NCBI GenBank assembly: GCA_002205965.3
Contig: NADL03000543.1
Span: forward strand, 186,001 to 250,000
Reading direction: 5' to 3'
DNA: 64,000 nucleotides
DNA from: Kappaphycus alvarezii
Lineage: Eukaryota; Rhodophyta; Florideophyceae; Gigartinales; Solieriaceae
In this document: positions 44,341 through 56,185 of the stretch, one piece after another
Layout: each line of letters starts with the position of its first letter
How positions within the stretch are numbered: the stretch's first letter is position 1
Program-made: the position numbers and the translations under genes
The notes under the pieces: generated by a model
Database searches by the model: none
What the model saw: only the letters and a program-made list of their open reading frames with translations
Told to the model about the DNA's origin: nothing

Positions 44341-44700
44341 TATTGAGGGCAACAAGTTTACAATCTCGAAGAAACTACTTTCTCTCTCGACAGGGATTTA
44401 GGCCGAGAAATGTGCGGCAAGTGGTTCTATCAATTGGAGTGACTGCTTGGAAGCCAAGGGTCAACTTTCAATATACCAGTGGAATTGCAGTTATTTTATG
44501 TGTAAGCGCCTGTGGGAAATATGTCCCACCTACTGGAGTATTCAAGAGAATCCAGGGGTCAAGTTTAGGAAATGTATAATACACCGAAAAGGTAAGCTAA
44601 GCAATACCTAATGAGTGGCTTGTGTTTTGGACAAATTATTTCGGCAGTTTTGAACAACATTTTCAGAGAATAAGTATCATTTTTATGAATTCAATGCGAC
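44340..44700 (+). pseudogene. Pogo/Tigger-like DDE_1 transposase relic
   Basis: One frame from 44354 reads VYNLEETTFSLDRDLGRE, matching the DDE_1 block N-x-D-E-T-G-F-S-L-D-R-D with the first catalytic Asp changed to Glu. After a frame change the next block VNFQYTSGIAVILCVSACG and KYVPPTGVFKR (44469-44550) corresponds to the hydrophobic strand and the G-K-Y-h-P-P-h-h-h-F-K-R motif. Later sequence decays. Terminal inverted repeats were not found. Confidence 0.55.
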
Positions 44701-47700
44701 AAAAATATCCTTCCTGGGAAAAGACACTTACTTTTTCGATATTAATCGCTCCAATCTGGTATTAAATGATATATGGGAGCTCAGGTCTGCGAGAATTGTT
44801 ACATTCGCGTTACAGACGAACACCAACTATCAACCACCATGTGTATCTTTTTCTGGAACTCTGCATGATAACATATCTGTTATGAAAAATTATTTTAGTA
44901 ATCTTTTTCATTTTTCCTCAGCTTTCTCGAAGCTGCACTGCTGCCATTTCTGGGATTCGGTAACCTTATCAGACTGGTAGGGGAATTGTTTCAGAGTAAA
45001 GAAGTACTTGCTTGTGGTATTAAGGGACAATTTACATCTTTTTATTCTGTGAAACGAGTATTCACATACACGAATGGTGGTATTGAGGTCTCCTGTTCAA
45101 ATATACTGCTGAATAAAATAAAGTGTATAATAAGCTAATTATGACTTGATTTAGATTTATTAAGGGCTCAAGGGGAGGCAAAAGTATCACTTAAGGGGTT
45201 TGATGGACCTTATACCGAAGTTGAAAACTCACGAACGTGTTGGTTGCTATGTAGGAGCATTTTTGCTATAATGAACGTATCGTAAAAGACATTGAGATAT
45301 AAAGATCCATCAAGAATAGAAAAATACGTTAACTAAGGGTTAATTTTTTTTGTCATTTTCATATCGAAACAGTCACCTTTCTTCGAGCCTATCTGTAATA
45401 GATGTTCCATTTATGCTATATTGCGGTAAATAAACACTTTCCGATTTTTACTCTTCATTTTAATACATTCAATTCTTATCTATCTGTACCGAAAATATAT
45501 AAGAAAGGTGAAAACATCACTAACGTAAAAGGCAATTTTGTTGCCAGACTATTTCTTTCTCGATTTTACACCATACCCTCATATCTGAAAAAAAAATTAC
45601 CAGGGGAACAAAAGCGGGTTTGAATCAAAAAATGGGCGACGACTGTCCACGTCAAAAATCTTTTTCCTACCGCACAACTTGCAGCTACACACAGGATTTT
45701 TTCTTGGATTGATAGCCAAACATGCAGCCATATTGATATGACAGCGCGTTATGGGTATGTTTGCAATGCCATACCCGCCTCCTCAGTAATGAATACTTTC
45801 ATTATGATCTCGGTCCTAAAGTAGTGTGCAAATGTGAGAACAATGTGTTTGCATTATCTAAATTTTCAACGGAATTATGGCCCACTGAAAATATAGGCAA
45901 TGTACCCTGGAAATGGACTGTCCTACGAACACCTCATTGACTGTTGCGCTTTTTCAATGATTATTTACTTCTTCACACGGCTATAAAAATATCACTTCAT
46001 GATACTGGAATTCTGATTGCTGTAGATAAGGTTAAATATCGATGTGTGCCGAATTTCAAATTTCTTATGTTCCACTATTTCCAAATATAATTTGCAATAT
46101 TTATAGGATCAAGGATAGAGATTAGAACAAACTTTATTTCAAAGCAAATATTGCACTATGTGTACAAAAAGATGTAAGAAAGAAATTCTATGGAAATACT
46201 TTCTACGTGCCCAACACTTGACATAAGTGTCATTATTTCAGTTAGTCTTAATCGTAGGTTCATAATCACTGGCATTGATTTCCAAGGGTCATTTCTGCAT
46301 CCTGGGCCATAAATCGTAACATTTACATTTTTTACAAAAAAAACACTACCAGAGTCTTTTTCTACGGTTAAACTCGGTTACCGCAAATGGATTTGCATTT
46401 ACAAGTCCAAATAAGAGACAAAATCGTACCATTCATTCCACAACGTTGGTTTCGAATCATTGGTGTTTGGCATAAACATGCCGCACCCTTTTTTTCAAAA
46501 AAGGGAAATTGTGCTGGATATTACTGCCGTCAAAGCTGTTGATGGCTTCTTAATTGGTAGTATCCCTTACTTAGGGGAGGGTTTTCTGAAACGCCTTAAA
46601 AAATAACACTCTCTTGACAGTTTTCTCTCTTTCAAGGATCTCAAATACTTTAAAATGTGATGGAGCAGGATTCGGGCCACCATATATGAGTCAATAAAGG
46701 TGATAGGCTTTCAATACTGAGGCACATGTAAATAACTATAGCGTGGGTGAAAATTCTTCTATACCTCAAATAACGGAGAAATTTCTGCATTACGTTCATT
46801 TAATGTATCTATAATAGTAATTGGTACAAAAGTAAGAGTATTTGCTGGTTTCTCCAGTTCTCATTTATATTATCTCCATTTCACCTCTAGCCTTTTTTCC
46901 TACCAAGGGGAATAATTAGACTCGGATTATCAATTCCGTAGGTTCCAATTCAACTTTGATTTCTCTTACCCTAAAGGAATCGTACGAGTTATCATCACTT
47001 TCCTTTCCTGATGCTTCCCTCGCTTTCCATTCTGGGCAACTTGGTTAAATTGGTGTACCGCTGCTTCATGTACTCGCTCACAGTTCATTTTTTACCCTAT
47101 TGAAGGGCAATATCACTTCTCAAACGTAGAGATTAATCAGGGGCTTCACCTGAAGCCCTTGCTGCAGGACTAAATTTATTGAGGATAAACTGCTAAAAAA
47201 TACCAATCAAAATCTATTTGGAATTACATCAATTTTTTCAATGATCTGTCTTCTTCACTTTCTACAAATTAAACCCCGGGAGAAAAGTCTTTTTTGACCG
47301 ATTTGTAGCTTATGTTTTCTAATTTTGACACGAATTTTGTTAATATTCTAATCTAGATTTTCGTCAAAAGTAGGGCCGATTACCGTCAAAAGTAGGACAA
47401 CAGATCACTTACCAAATCATAAAACCCTCTGTTCTAGCTCATCCTGATTATGCTGATCTAACGTCTGATCTCGCTTGATCTTCTTCCTATTGAAAGCTAC
47501 GTCAGAAACATTTCAATTCGGCAATAATTTTTGTTTTTTTAAAGAAGTATTATTTACAACTTTTGCCCGTTTAGATAGCTATGAATGCATATTAAATAGC
47601 TTTGCGTTGTTTTAATTTGAGCACATTTCAATAGGTATTAAGAAGAGTTTCAAGCACTTCTCAATTTCTTGCGATGCCGAGTTTCAAGCATTAAATAAAA

Positions 47701-50700
47701 TCTTGTTTAAATAGCTTGATACTGCCTCATCTGGTTCGAAAATGAGTCACTTGAAAATTTCTTGCACGATCTTGTATTTATACAGTGTTTTTGGAGCCTA
47801 TTTTATTAATAGTAATAATAAAATGGTACCCAAAGTCGTATATGTCTCTTCTAGTGCGTATCTTGAAAAGATAGAATAGGAGAGTTTCCTTGGTAATTTA
47901 AATTGTTGAAATACAAAGGATTAATCTCTATAGATAAAAAGTTTCGAGAACTTGTATAGAACTATTCTTTAGGTTTTTTCATAAAATTCTAATCGATTTT
48001 TCGATAAAAAAGGATGGATTTCATATATCTGATTTTAGCAGATAGTCTTGACTACATGAAAAGAGTGTTGTTTCTGTGCTAGACAGGAATATTTTGAGTT
48101 CCGTAAGGCTTTGGAAATGTTCTGTTGAGATCAAAGATATAATTTAGCTCGAGCCGAACATTAAAACCGAGAACTCTCGAACTATCGACTATAAATAATA
48201 CACCATACAGGAAAAAGAAACTAGGAAATATGAAACAACAACTACCAGGTTAGGCAAATTTCTATTGGCTGGCCTGGAAAGCAGGTATAAATACCTCGAA
48301 ACGCTAAACTTTGACATAATAATGCGATACGGCATAAAATGGGGAAAATTTCTGCAGTGTGCTGCTGTGGATAGCCCCGAACAGAAAATATAAAGTTTCT
48401 AAAACAAAATTAGACATAATTTTTCTACTTATGGTAAGGAAAAGTTAATTGGACAACCCAGGAGGATATGCGACAGAAAATTAAAGCACCAAAACGGTTC
48501 GAATTAATCGATATTATGAAGCCATGACCCTACTAGATAAGAAAAGCTCATCATCCGTGTTTATTAAGTCTTCACCAAAACTATCTTCACAAATTCTATT
48601 CATACCTGCTGTCCGGGAACACCTAGTTGTACTTATTCACACCTTAAATTTTTATTTATTTCAAATTTCGTTTTGTAGGTTGATTGAGGGAGCACTAGCA
48701 GATATTAAAAAATAGATAATTTATTCTTCCTTCTAGCGAAAATAATTGGAATATGAATTCAAAAGAGAATTTATGGGTCTTGTGAGTATTGCTTCACACG
48801 AGAATCTCCTGAATTTTTTGCATTCAATTAAAACCTTTGATTTTATCATTCATCAACCTTTTATTTAAGTGTATTAATATTCGCATCCTGAAGGAAAAAC
48901 TAAGATTAACCCAACCAAAATTCGTTAACACCTTTCGTAAAAAAGGTTCAATTATATCGAATGTTTATAGTGTTGCTTCACAACAGTAAGCTGGCCCGGT
49001 TGAGATGCTATATCAGTTTATGGATAAGTTTTGAATAAATTTTAATCTATACCCGATAATTTGAAACGAAGCCGTCTAATTATCAGCTGAAATTTTCCGA
49101 GAGGATTCCTTTGCTCATCTATGGAAAGTAAGTATGTAAATTGCTCTCCGTTTGAATGAGTACGCATAGAATGGTCAGCTCTCTAGGAAATTATTTGAAC
49201 GTCCGACTGCTGCAAAGTATATAATCAACTCTCGCATTGTATTACCCTTACCATCCTACATGTATAGTAGAGTGACAGAAAGAGGCGGGAAATTAATTTA
49301 TCCATGATATATTGAACCAACACAATTTAAAAGAAAATACGATAATTACAGTACAAATGTTCTAATCTCGAGCAAAATTTTGGTGATTCGTCAAATTTAA
49401 AATCACTGCTTAGCAAAAAATGCCAAACTATATGAAGAAGATTCAAAAAACTTTCTAATGCCCCAGCCAATTTAAAGGATGGATTTTATTCAAACAGTTA
49501 TGAAATAAAGGATTATTGTATTAGTTTGAGATTATCTTTTGGTTCCTTCTGTACTTAGTACTGGTATTATACATATATTTTGAAAGTTAATGAAATTTTA
49601 GATCTCAGATGATATAATAGCTGAGATCAAATCAATTAAAGAAGGCGTTCCAGTCATTTCTTCGTCTAAACTATTCAGTTAAATTCTTTATAGATAATCA
49701 AAGTGATTTTGCAGAGCAATAAACTACCGCTTCTAAGCTCGAAAATCCATAATCGGTCAGTGCTTCCCACTTATTTGTGGGAGACATGAAATGATAGAAG
49801 CGAGTTCAAATTAATGGGAACATAAAGTTTATCTACATCTTATACGCAATAATTCTTATCAATCTATTACAAAAAAAAGTTGCAATCAATCAAAAGCTCA
49901 GAGAAATTGTGATCGATAAACTAATATGTTTTCAATAATATAATGTCTAGAAATTCATTCCGGAATCGAAGCCCGAAAGGAATGAAATATAAATAGCGAC
50001 AGTGTTATATTTCAATTAAAAGATTCAGAGTTGTAGATTGAATCAAACGGTGTGGTCAATGGAGACGGCGATAGAGGCAAATATATGTATGACTCTCAGC
50101 TCTGCTACATAAAATTAAAACAAAACCCTTCCTATAATGACCTTTAAATCCATTAAATGTTTTCCGGCAGACTTTATCTTGAGCGAAAAAAATATTTCTT
50201 GATGTGAATTAACCCTATGAAAGTAAATTATCGGTTCTCTCATTAGACTTTAAATTTAAATCCACTAGGATCCCGAAACTGGTATGTGTTATATTTATTT
50301 AAATTAAAGTAGACCGGAATGTAATATGTATTCGAAAAAAGTTTCTGTAGACATTACAATTAATATTCTCAATACCTGAAACCTCCTACTTGACTATCGT
50401 CATGAATATTACCATTGATTTATGTTTTGAGAATTTGGGTCCTTTTGTTTTTGAACAATCATATTTAACTGAAACTAATCATATTTTTAATATGAAATCA
50501 TTTTGTAAGCATCTTAAGAGTACCGTTTCACATTTATTCCCGGATAAATTATATGCCGAGTCTCTTTCGTGTTTGATCTTATGAACGAAAGAAAACGATG
50601 TATGAGTCAAATATTCATGTGGTTTGAATCATTTGGCGTTTTCAAAATACAGCTATTAATAATTCCCGAAAACAACCATACATACTGGTGAACTGAGATA

Positions 50701-51790
50701 CTTAAGCCTTAATATTCCTCTTTGCTTAGTATTATTCTTCTTTTCCGATCTCTTTTCATGGGGACGAGTGAATCCATCTTTCTTATATACGGAAAAATTT
50801 ACCGACCACTTATGAAATGGATTTTCACCCATACCATTCAATGAAATGTTAACATGCCAGTTTTTAATAGTTCTGTAAGTATTTTTAATCAGATACACTG
50901 ATTCAACCCTTTACTTTACCTTTCAAAAGACTTCAGGCGGTCGGCAGATTATTGTTATCATTAAATTTTCATTAGCCGTGTAAATGAAATCTTGAGGTGG
51001 GTGATTCGATTAAGCGATAGATCGAGAAATGACCTGCAGAACAGGGGCCCGAATGCTTCGTTTTTATTTACAGTAAGGAGTCTAATTTTTTTGACGAGGC
51101 ATATTGGATGTGCTTTCCATGCTGATTATTGGCCATCTTGCGTGCAATTGACTGGTGCTCTCGTTAACGTTTTATTTCTTTACGTATTTTTCAGTTTGCG
51201 AGGTAGCTTTTATTTTTTATTCGTCAACCTGTCCAGATTTGGGATTCTCCTTGTCTTTATTTTGCTTGTATCTACATATGCATCTTCACTTTCAGGTATT
51301 GCGCTAGAATTATCAGAATGGTCTTTTATATTGCTAACGTCAGCGATACATATCTGCATTCATGTATTGCGTTGAAGAAACTAGTTTTTTTATCTACCAG
51401 TGGTATCTACTGAAGAAGTATTGTGAAGCATTGTGACCAACATTTTGTTGGCTCTACTCATGGAGACATCAAATTGACAGCAGAAAGTAGTCATTCCTAG
51501 AAAATTGCAGTGTTATTCGAAGTAGTTGTAAGCTTGGGTTTTAGAGTAAGTTTGTCAAAGTGAATTGTCAGCGATCATTCAATGGAAACAAACCCTCCAT
51601 TGACAGTAAACTCTGTTATCAGTTTGATGTGCGCAAAGTCGCACACGAAAAAAATCTAGATGAGGACCATGATTGTATACAGTATCGGAATTGGGAAGAT
51701 ATTTTTACAGTTTTTGAATTTGCAAGATATTTTTAATTTGGGTGAGTGTGGCAAATTCATCGGTTGATTTTTTCATTTTAGGACACGCTG
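44701..51790. other. Second AT-rich desert
   Basis: About 7 kb, clearly AT-rich, with no convincing ORF. The longest frame, 50992-51375 plus (127 codons), starts at TTG and is hydrophobic in parts but has no ATG near its start. A short direct repeat CGTCAAAAGTAGG occurs twice at about 47363-47395. No RNA gene or array recognised. Confidence 0.45.
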
Positions 51791-52031
51791 TCATAGTAGA
51801 TGTCAGTACAGTTCCAGATTGTGGGTGATACTACAAGTAGCTCTGAAAGGTCTATATAATGGCCACATCAATTCCCACCCCTGGCCGATGGGTGGCTGGC
51901 ATGGGTATGGCACCTAGATATTTACCTTGAGGAAATATCTCCTAATAGTCTCCCTGGTTCACACGATTACCGTGAATGCATTTTGTGGTTATTAGTATGC
52001 TTTTTTGAGACTTTTGGGGTAGCCAAAAGTC

Positions 52032-52039
52032 TATATAAG
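52032..52039 (+). promoter_or_regulatory. Candidate TATA box of gypsy B
   Basis: TATATAAG in GTCTATATAAGCCGAG; a near copy GTCTATATAATGGCC lies at about 51851-51865. Either could be the LTR promoter. Confidence 0.4.
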
Positions 52040-52332
52040 CCGAGTAAACTGCTTCCTTTAGTGGAGGTGAAGCAAGTTGGCAGACAACTTCAAGCCAAGT
52101 CCCGAGTAGTAGGAAGTTGAGAGTCAACTTCAGACCCAAGAAGCATTTATTTTACGCTAGGCACTGAGCATAGGTGGTAGACCCTGCCCCTTTTATACTT
52201 GCTTGTAACTTCCTCAACTCTCTTCTATATACACTCCCTGTTACCACGGTAGCACTTTTGTCGCTCGCAACACCTCCTTCTCAGGGTAATTGGTTCTGAA
52301 GATCTCTTCCCCGCCGATTTTTCCCTATCATT

Positions 52333-52346
52333 TGGTACTCTTGTGG
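52333..52346 (+). promoter_or_regulatory. Primer-binding site of gypsy B
   Basis: TGGTACTCTTGTGG two bases after an ATCA end, matching element A in the first 11 bases. Confidence 0.6.
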
Positions 52347-52419
52347 AGGGGGTTGCACCCGAGGTATTCGAGTTGAGCAGTAGTAAGGAACACCTCGGAG
52401 GGATTTCTTTTCGGTAATC

Positions 52420-53328
52420 ATGGATCTCAATGCTGCTCGTATAACGTTCACAGGGGGCAAGACTGAAGACGTTGAGGAGTTTCTTTACACATATGTCAGC
52501 GTTGTGATGCGAGAGAAGGGCGATGAAGAGAAGGCCGCAAGTATCTTCGCCTATCTTCATGGTGACGCAAAGCACAAATATAAGTCCAAGTTTATCGACG
52601 GGTGGTCTCTTAACGGGAATGGGCGTAACTTCGCTGAGGTATGTGAGTGGCTTGTGAAAGAGTATGCTAAGGAGGTAGAACCAGATGAGATGATTCGTAC
52701 CGCCATAGAGGCCCGGCTCAACTTCGACGATTTGTTAAGCTCATTGGTGTACTTGTGTGATCTTTATGAAAAGGCTGGGTTCAACGCCCAAGCCAAGTAC
52801 GGAATGCTGCGTAAGGCGGCTATGGGGGATAAGCGGCTCTCCGATTTCCTCCTCATCAAGGGCCCTCACACTTTTGATGAACTGAAGGGTACCATAGTAG
52901 AATTTGTCAAAAATTCGGAGACGTTTCAGTCACTGAGTGAGGTACCGAGGGAAACCCGCACATCGATGTCTATCGTACATCCTAAAAAGAATTATCAAAG
53001 GCCGGCTACTAGTGCAGCGGCATTAGAATCTGTCAGGAGCGATGTCAAAAACTTGGAAGAAAGGTTGGAAACCCGATTCGATAATCGACTTGACATGATA
53101 ACCTCGCAGTTGGAAAGCCTTACTCTTACCATTAAGAAGAACCAGTCTGGGGCCCCTAAAGCGCAGAAGTCTGTTCTTACTGTCACAAGCCTGGACACTT
53201 TGCAAACAGGTGTCCTGATAATCCACATAGAAACACTCGTTGTGCAAAGTGCGGTCGATATGGGCATCATGAAAGTAACTGCTGGTCTAAAGACACAGAA
53301 GAGCAAATTTATCGGAAGCAAGGAGTGA
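52420..53328 (+). CDS. gag: Gag of gypsy B
   Basis: ATG at 52420 begins MDLNAARITFTGGKTEDVEE. The capsid region includes FLYTYVSVVMREKGDEEKAA and DLYEKAGFNAQAKYGMLRKA. A coiled-coil-like segment (SDVKNLEERLETRFDNRLDM) precedes the nucleocapsid. The frame as read ends at 53328, but from about 53163 an adjacent frame encodes two perfect CCHC knuckles, CSYCHKPGHFANRC and CAKCGRYGHHESNC. One base change near 53160 would place them in gag, so the C-terminal end of the current frame is probably wrong. It may instead be a programmed frameshift, but that seems unlikely because the knuckles belong to Gag. Confidence 0.75.
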   Translation: MDLNAARITFTGGKTEDVEEFLYTYVSVVMREKGDEEKAASIFAYLHGDAKHKYKSKFIDGWSLNGNGRNFAEVCEWLVKEYAKEVEPDEMIRTAIEARLNFDDLLSSLVYLCDLYEKAGFNAQAKYGMLRKAAMGDKRLSDFLLIKGPHTFDELKGTIVEFVKNSETFQSLSEVPRETRTSMSIVHPKKNYQRPATSAAALESVRSDVKNLEERLETRFDNRLDMITSQLESLTLTIKKNQSGAPKAQKSVLTVTSLDTLQTGVLIIHIETLVVQSAVDMGIMKVTAGLKTQKSKFIGSKE

Positions 53329-53341
53329 GTCAGGACCAGAG

Positions 53342-54291
53342 GTGAAAATCTTACAAAATAGAAGGGATCAAAGGTTGACGGATGCTGGTAACGTATCCAT
53401 CGCTGAAGAGATTAGTCAAGTCAATGTGACAAAAAGGGATGGGGAAGGGAACATTTTATCGAAGAAACCTAGGCTAGAGTATGGAATGCTGGAGCATATC
53501 CCAGCACCTGTACCTCCTCGAACCAAGAGGTCTGATCAAGTTGTTCCAGGAGTGGGAGTCACTCCGGCCAAGAAGACGAAAAAGAGTAAGAAAGTTAAGA
53601 GTATCTCTAAGGACGTACTAGAGTATGTGAAGAGGTACAATTTGGTGGCTGAGCTTGCATCGGCCCCAACTGGGATAACGTTTGGTCAATTTTTGAGGGG
53701 CGACGCAGAGGATGCGAGAAAGAACTCAAAAAAATTATCAGGTCTAATAAGTCCCAAGGTAAGAAACTGTTTCTTCAATCGGCCTCGACAGCACCAAGAC
53801 GTCTTAAGCTGGTACCAGTCAAAGTATTGGGTATGAAAACCCAAGCTCTCTGCGATTCGGGTGCTGTTCCAAACCTCATTTCAGAAACTTTGGTGACAGA
53901 TCTAGGTCTCGAAATTACTCCAACGACTCGAAAAATAACTGTAGCGGATGGAACCGTCTCAAAATGCATGGGCACTGTTGACAAGGTTTCCGTGTTCTTT
54001 GGGGACTCTAAAGTTGATGTAGACTTTCTTGTCATGCCGGATCTCCCTTTCGATGCAATCATTGGCTGCCCCATAATGGAAAGACTAGGAACATGCATTG
54101 ACTTGGGCAACCAAATGGTTTCAGTTAATATTGACGGCAGAACCGTGAAGATGCCCCTGGATTTCGACAAAAGCACGCATCCTGAAGATTTAAAAGAAAC
54201 GGACAGTGAAGATTTCACTTCTAGCTATGACAGCGAAGATTCGGAACCAACTAACACTTTCGGAAGTGGAAAAGGGTACCCTCGGGGGTAA
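53342..54291 (+). pseudogene. Linker and aspartic protease of gypsy B
   Basis: The first frame (53342-53836) is a basic linker ending in the conserved block YNLVAELASAPTGITFGQFL. After a frame change near 53830 the protease frame reads KTQALCDSGAVPNLISETL, with the intact DSGA triad, then KITVADGTVSKCMGTVDKV and PFDAIIGCPIMERLG, the second conserved strand. An acidic Ser/Thr spacer follows. Protease activity is possible here, unlike in element A. Confidence 0.75.
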
Positions 54292-54606
54292 TGAACATGG
54301 CATGGGACGATTATGATTCCGGGTTTGAAACAGATGACGACTGGATTCTAGGATAAGTTTGAAACCCGAATGTGTTTCTTTTTGCGATGATATCGAATCA
54401 AAGGACAGAATTCGGAGCATGAAAGAAGATTACCTTTGCAAAGAAAATAAGAATACGTCGAATTCCATATATGAAGATGTGAGCACGACGGAAGAGGTCC
54501 TTCAAAATATTGAGGTTGAGGATCAAGAAGAAAAAGGGCGCCAAATGGCAGAAATCCAAGGAAAAGTGCAGCACCTTCCCGCCCCGCCTCACTGAAAATA
54601 TCCGAC

Positions 54607-55734
54607 ATGTTAACATCTTCCGAAGTAATTGCATGGAGCGTTTCAGATTTAAGACAAGCAAGTGTACCGGTTACTCACTCGTTCGAACTTACCGACACTC
54701 AACCGATTTACCACAAGCCTAGACGTCAACCGCCAAAATATGACCAATTTATCTCAGAAAATGTTACAAGTATGCTGAAAAATGATATTATTCGACCAGT
54801 TTCATCCCCATGGTCGTTTCCAGTTGTGGTCGCACCAAAGAAGGATGGAAAGCTGCGTTTTTGCGTCGATTACCGACAACTGAACCAGAGAATGATACCC
54901 GATCGATTTCCGATTCCGAACATGGAGGAGATCCTCGAGGACCTGAAGGACGGGAGATATTTCACCTCAATTGACCTTTACACTGGCTATTGGCAGATTC
55001 CATTGGATGAAAAATGTAAGGAAAAAACAACCTTTACCAGCAAAGCCGGTACGTTCAGGTTCGAAGTGATGCCTTTTGGTCTCATGAATGCACCAGCTAC
55101 ATTCCAAAGAATGATGAACGAGGTTTTGAAAGGACTTCCATTCGCAAGAGTCTATATCGATGATGTCGTCATATTCTCAGAAACATTGGATCAGCACATC
55201 TCGCACGTCAAGACAGTTGTGGAGAGGATATCGGAGTATAGCTTGAAAATTAAGTTGAGCAAATGCTTCTTTGCGAAAACTTCTATCCAATTACTCGGTC
55301 ATATCGTCGACCAAGAGGGAATTAGAGTGGATCCAGAGAAAACGAAAAAAATAAAGTTGGCACCAAGGCCCGCTTCAAAGACGGAGGTCCGAAGCTTCTT
55401 AGGACTGGCCTCATATTACAGAAGATTTATCAAAGATTTCGCCAAGACTGCAGCACCGTTACATGCCAGCACTACGAAGAACGGAAAATTTTACTGGAAC
55501 AAGGAAATGGAAACTGCATTTAAGGAGCTTAAAGATAAGCTATGTGTCCCCCCAGTTCTCATGTACCCAGATTTCAAGAGACCATTCGTTGTGGAGACAG
55601 ATGCCTCAGAACGGTCTTTGGGTGCCGTTTTGTCCCAAAAAGATGAAAACGGAAGACTACACCCTGTTCAATTCGCAAGCCGAACTCTGAATGATGCGGA
55701 AAGAGATACTCAGTCTGCGAGAAAGAAGCGCTAG
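54607..55734 (+). CDS. pol: Reverse transcriptase and start of RNase H of gypsy B
   Basis: 375 codons in one frame. RT blocks: IIRPVSSPWSFPVVVAPKKD, LRFCVDYRQLNQRMIPDRFP, YFTSIDLYTGYWQIPL (first Asp), FGLMNAPATFQRMM and YIDDVVIFSETL (YIDD, about 55150-55190). The thumb IQLLGHIVDQEGIRVDPEKT and connection VRSFLGLASYYRRFIKDFA follow, then RNase H VVETDASERSLGAVLSQ. The frame ends at 55734 just where the RNase H Glu block is due (DTQSAREKEALAVVFAL in the next frame). All RT catalytic residues are present. Confidence 0.9.
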   Translation: MLTSSEVIAWSVSDLRQASVPVTHSFELTDTQPIYHKPRRQPPKYDQFISENVTSMLKNDIIRPVSSPWSFPVVVAPKKDGKLRFCVDYRQLNQRMIPDRFPIPNMEEILEDLKDGRYFTSIDLYTGYWQIPLDEKCKEKTTFTSKAGTFRFEVMPFGLMNAPATFQRMMNEVLKGLPFARVYIDDVVIFSETLDQHISHVKTVVERISEYSLKIKLSKCFFAKTSIQLLGHIVDQEGIRVDPEKTKKIKLAPRPASKTEVRSFLGLASYYRRFIKDFAKTAAPLHASTTKNGKFYWNKEMETAFKELKDKLCVPPVLMYPDFKRPFVVETDASERSLGAVLSQKDENGRLHPVQFASRTLNDAERDTQSARKKR

Positions 55735-56185
55735 CTGTCGTCTTCGCGCTGAAAAAGTTTCGCGTATACCTTTTATCACTCGAGAAATTTGTCTTGATAA
55801 CTGATCACCAGGCACTTAAACAGCATTCCAAAAGAAGGATGTACATCACCGCTTGGCCCGATGGCTCGACATTTTCGCAGAATATCGGTTTGAAATTGTG
55901 TATAGACCCGGACGCAATAATCAGCCTGCCGATTACCTATCCCGCTTGAGGGACGCACTGATTCCAAATGAAAAAGCTTCGGAGGACATCGTCGGAGTCG
56001 CCGAGTTGCAGTTGCCGAACGATAACGAGTACGAAGCTAATATTCACGGACTGATCAAATTCCTCGATGGACTAGAAATGAGAAAGGTTGATCTTGAACA
56101 CAGAAATTGGGTACGCAGGAATCAAAAGGCTTTTACATTGTGGAATGGGAAACTCTTCCGGCACACTAAAGCCGGTCCCGACTAG
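55725..56185 (+). pseudogene. RNase H end and integrase start of gypsy B
   Basis: The reading shifts frame near 55722 (KEALAVVFALKKFRVYLL), gives LITDHQALKQ (second Asp) and shifts again near 55830 into RWLDIFAEYRFEIVYRPGRN and QPADYLSRLRD. It continues to 56185 through an acidic linker. Each shift is a single-base change beside a short A or G run. Confidence 0.75.

Noticed and set aside
50992-51375. 127-codon hydrophobic ORF in the AT-rich desert
   Set aside because: Non-ATG start, no family and no context; AT-rich DNA readily gives Phe/Leu/Ile-rich frames.
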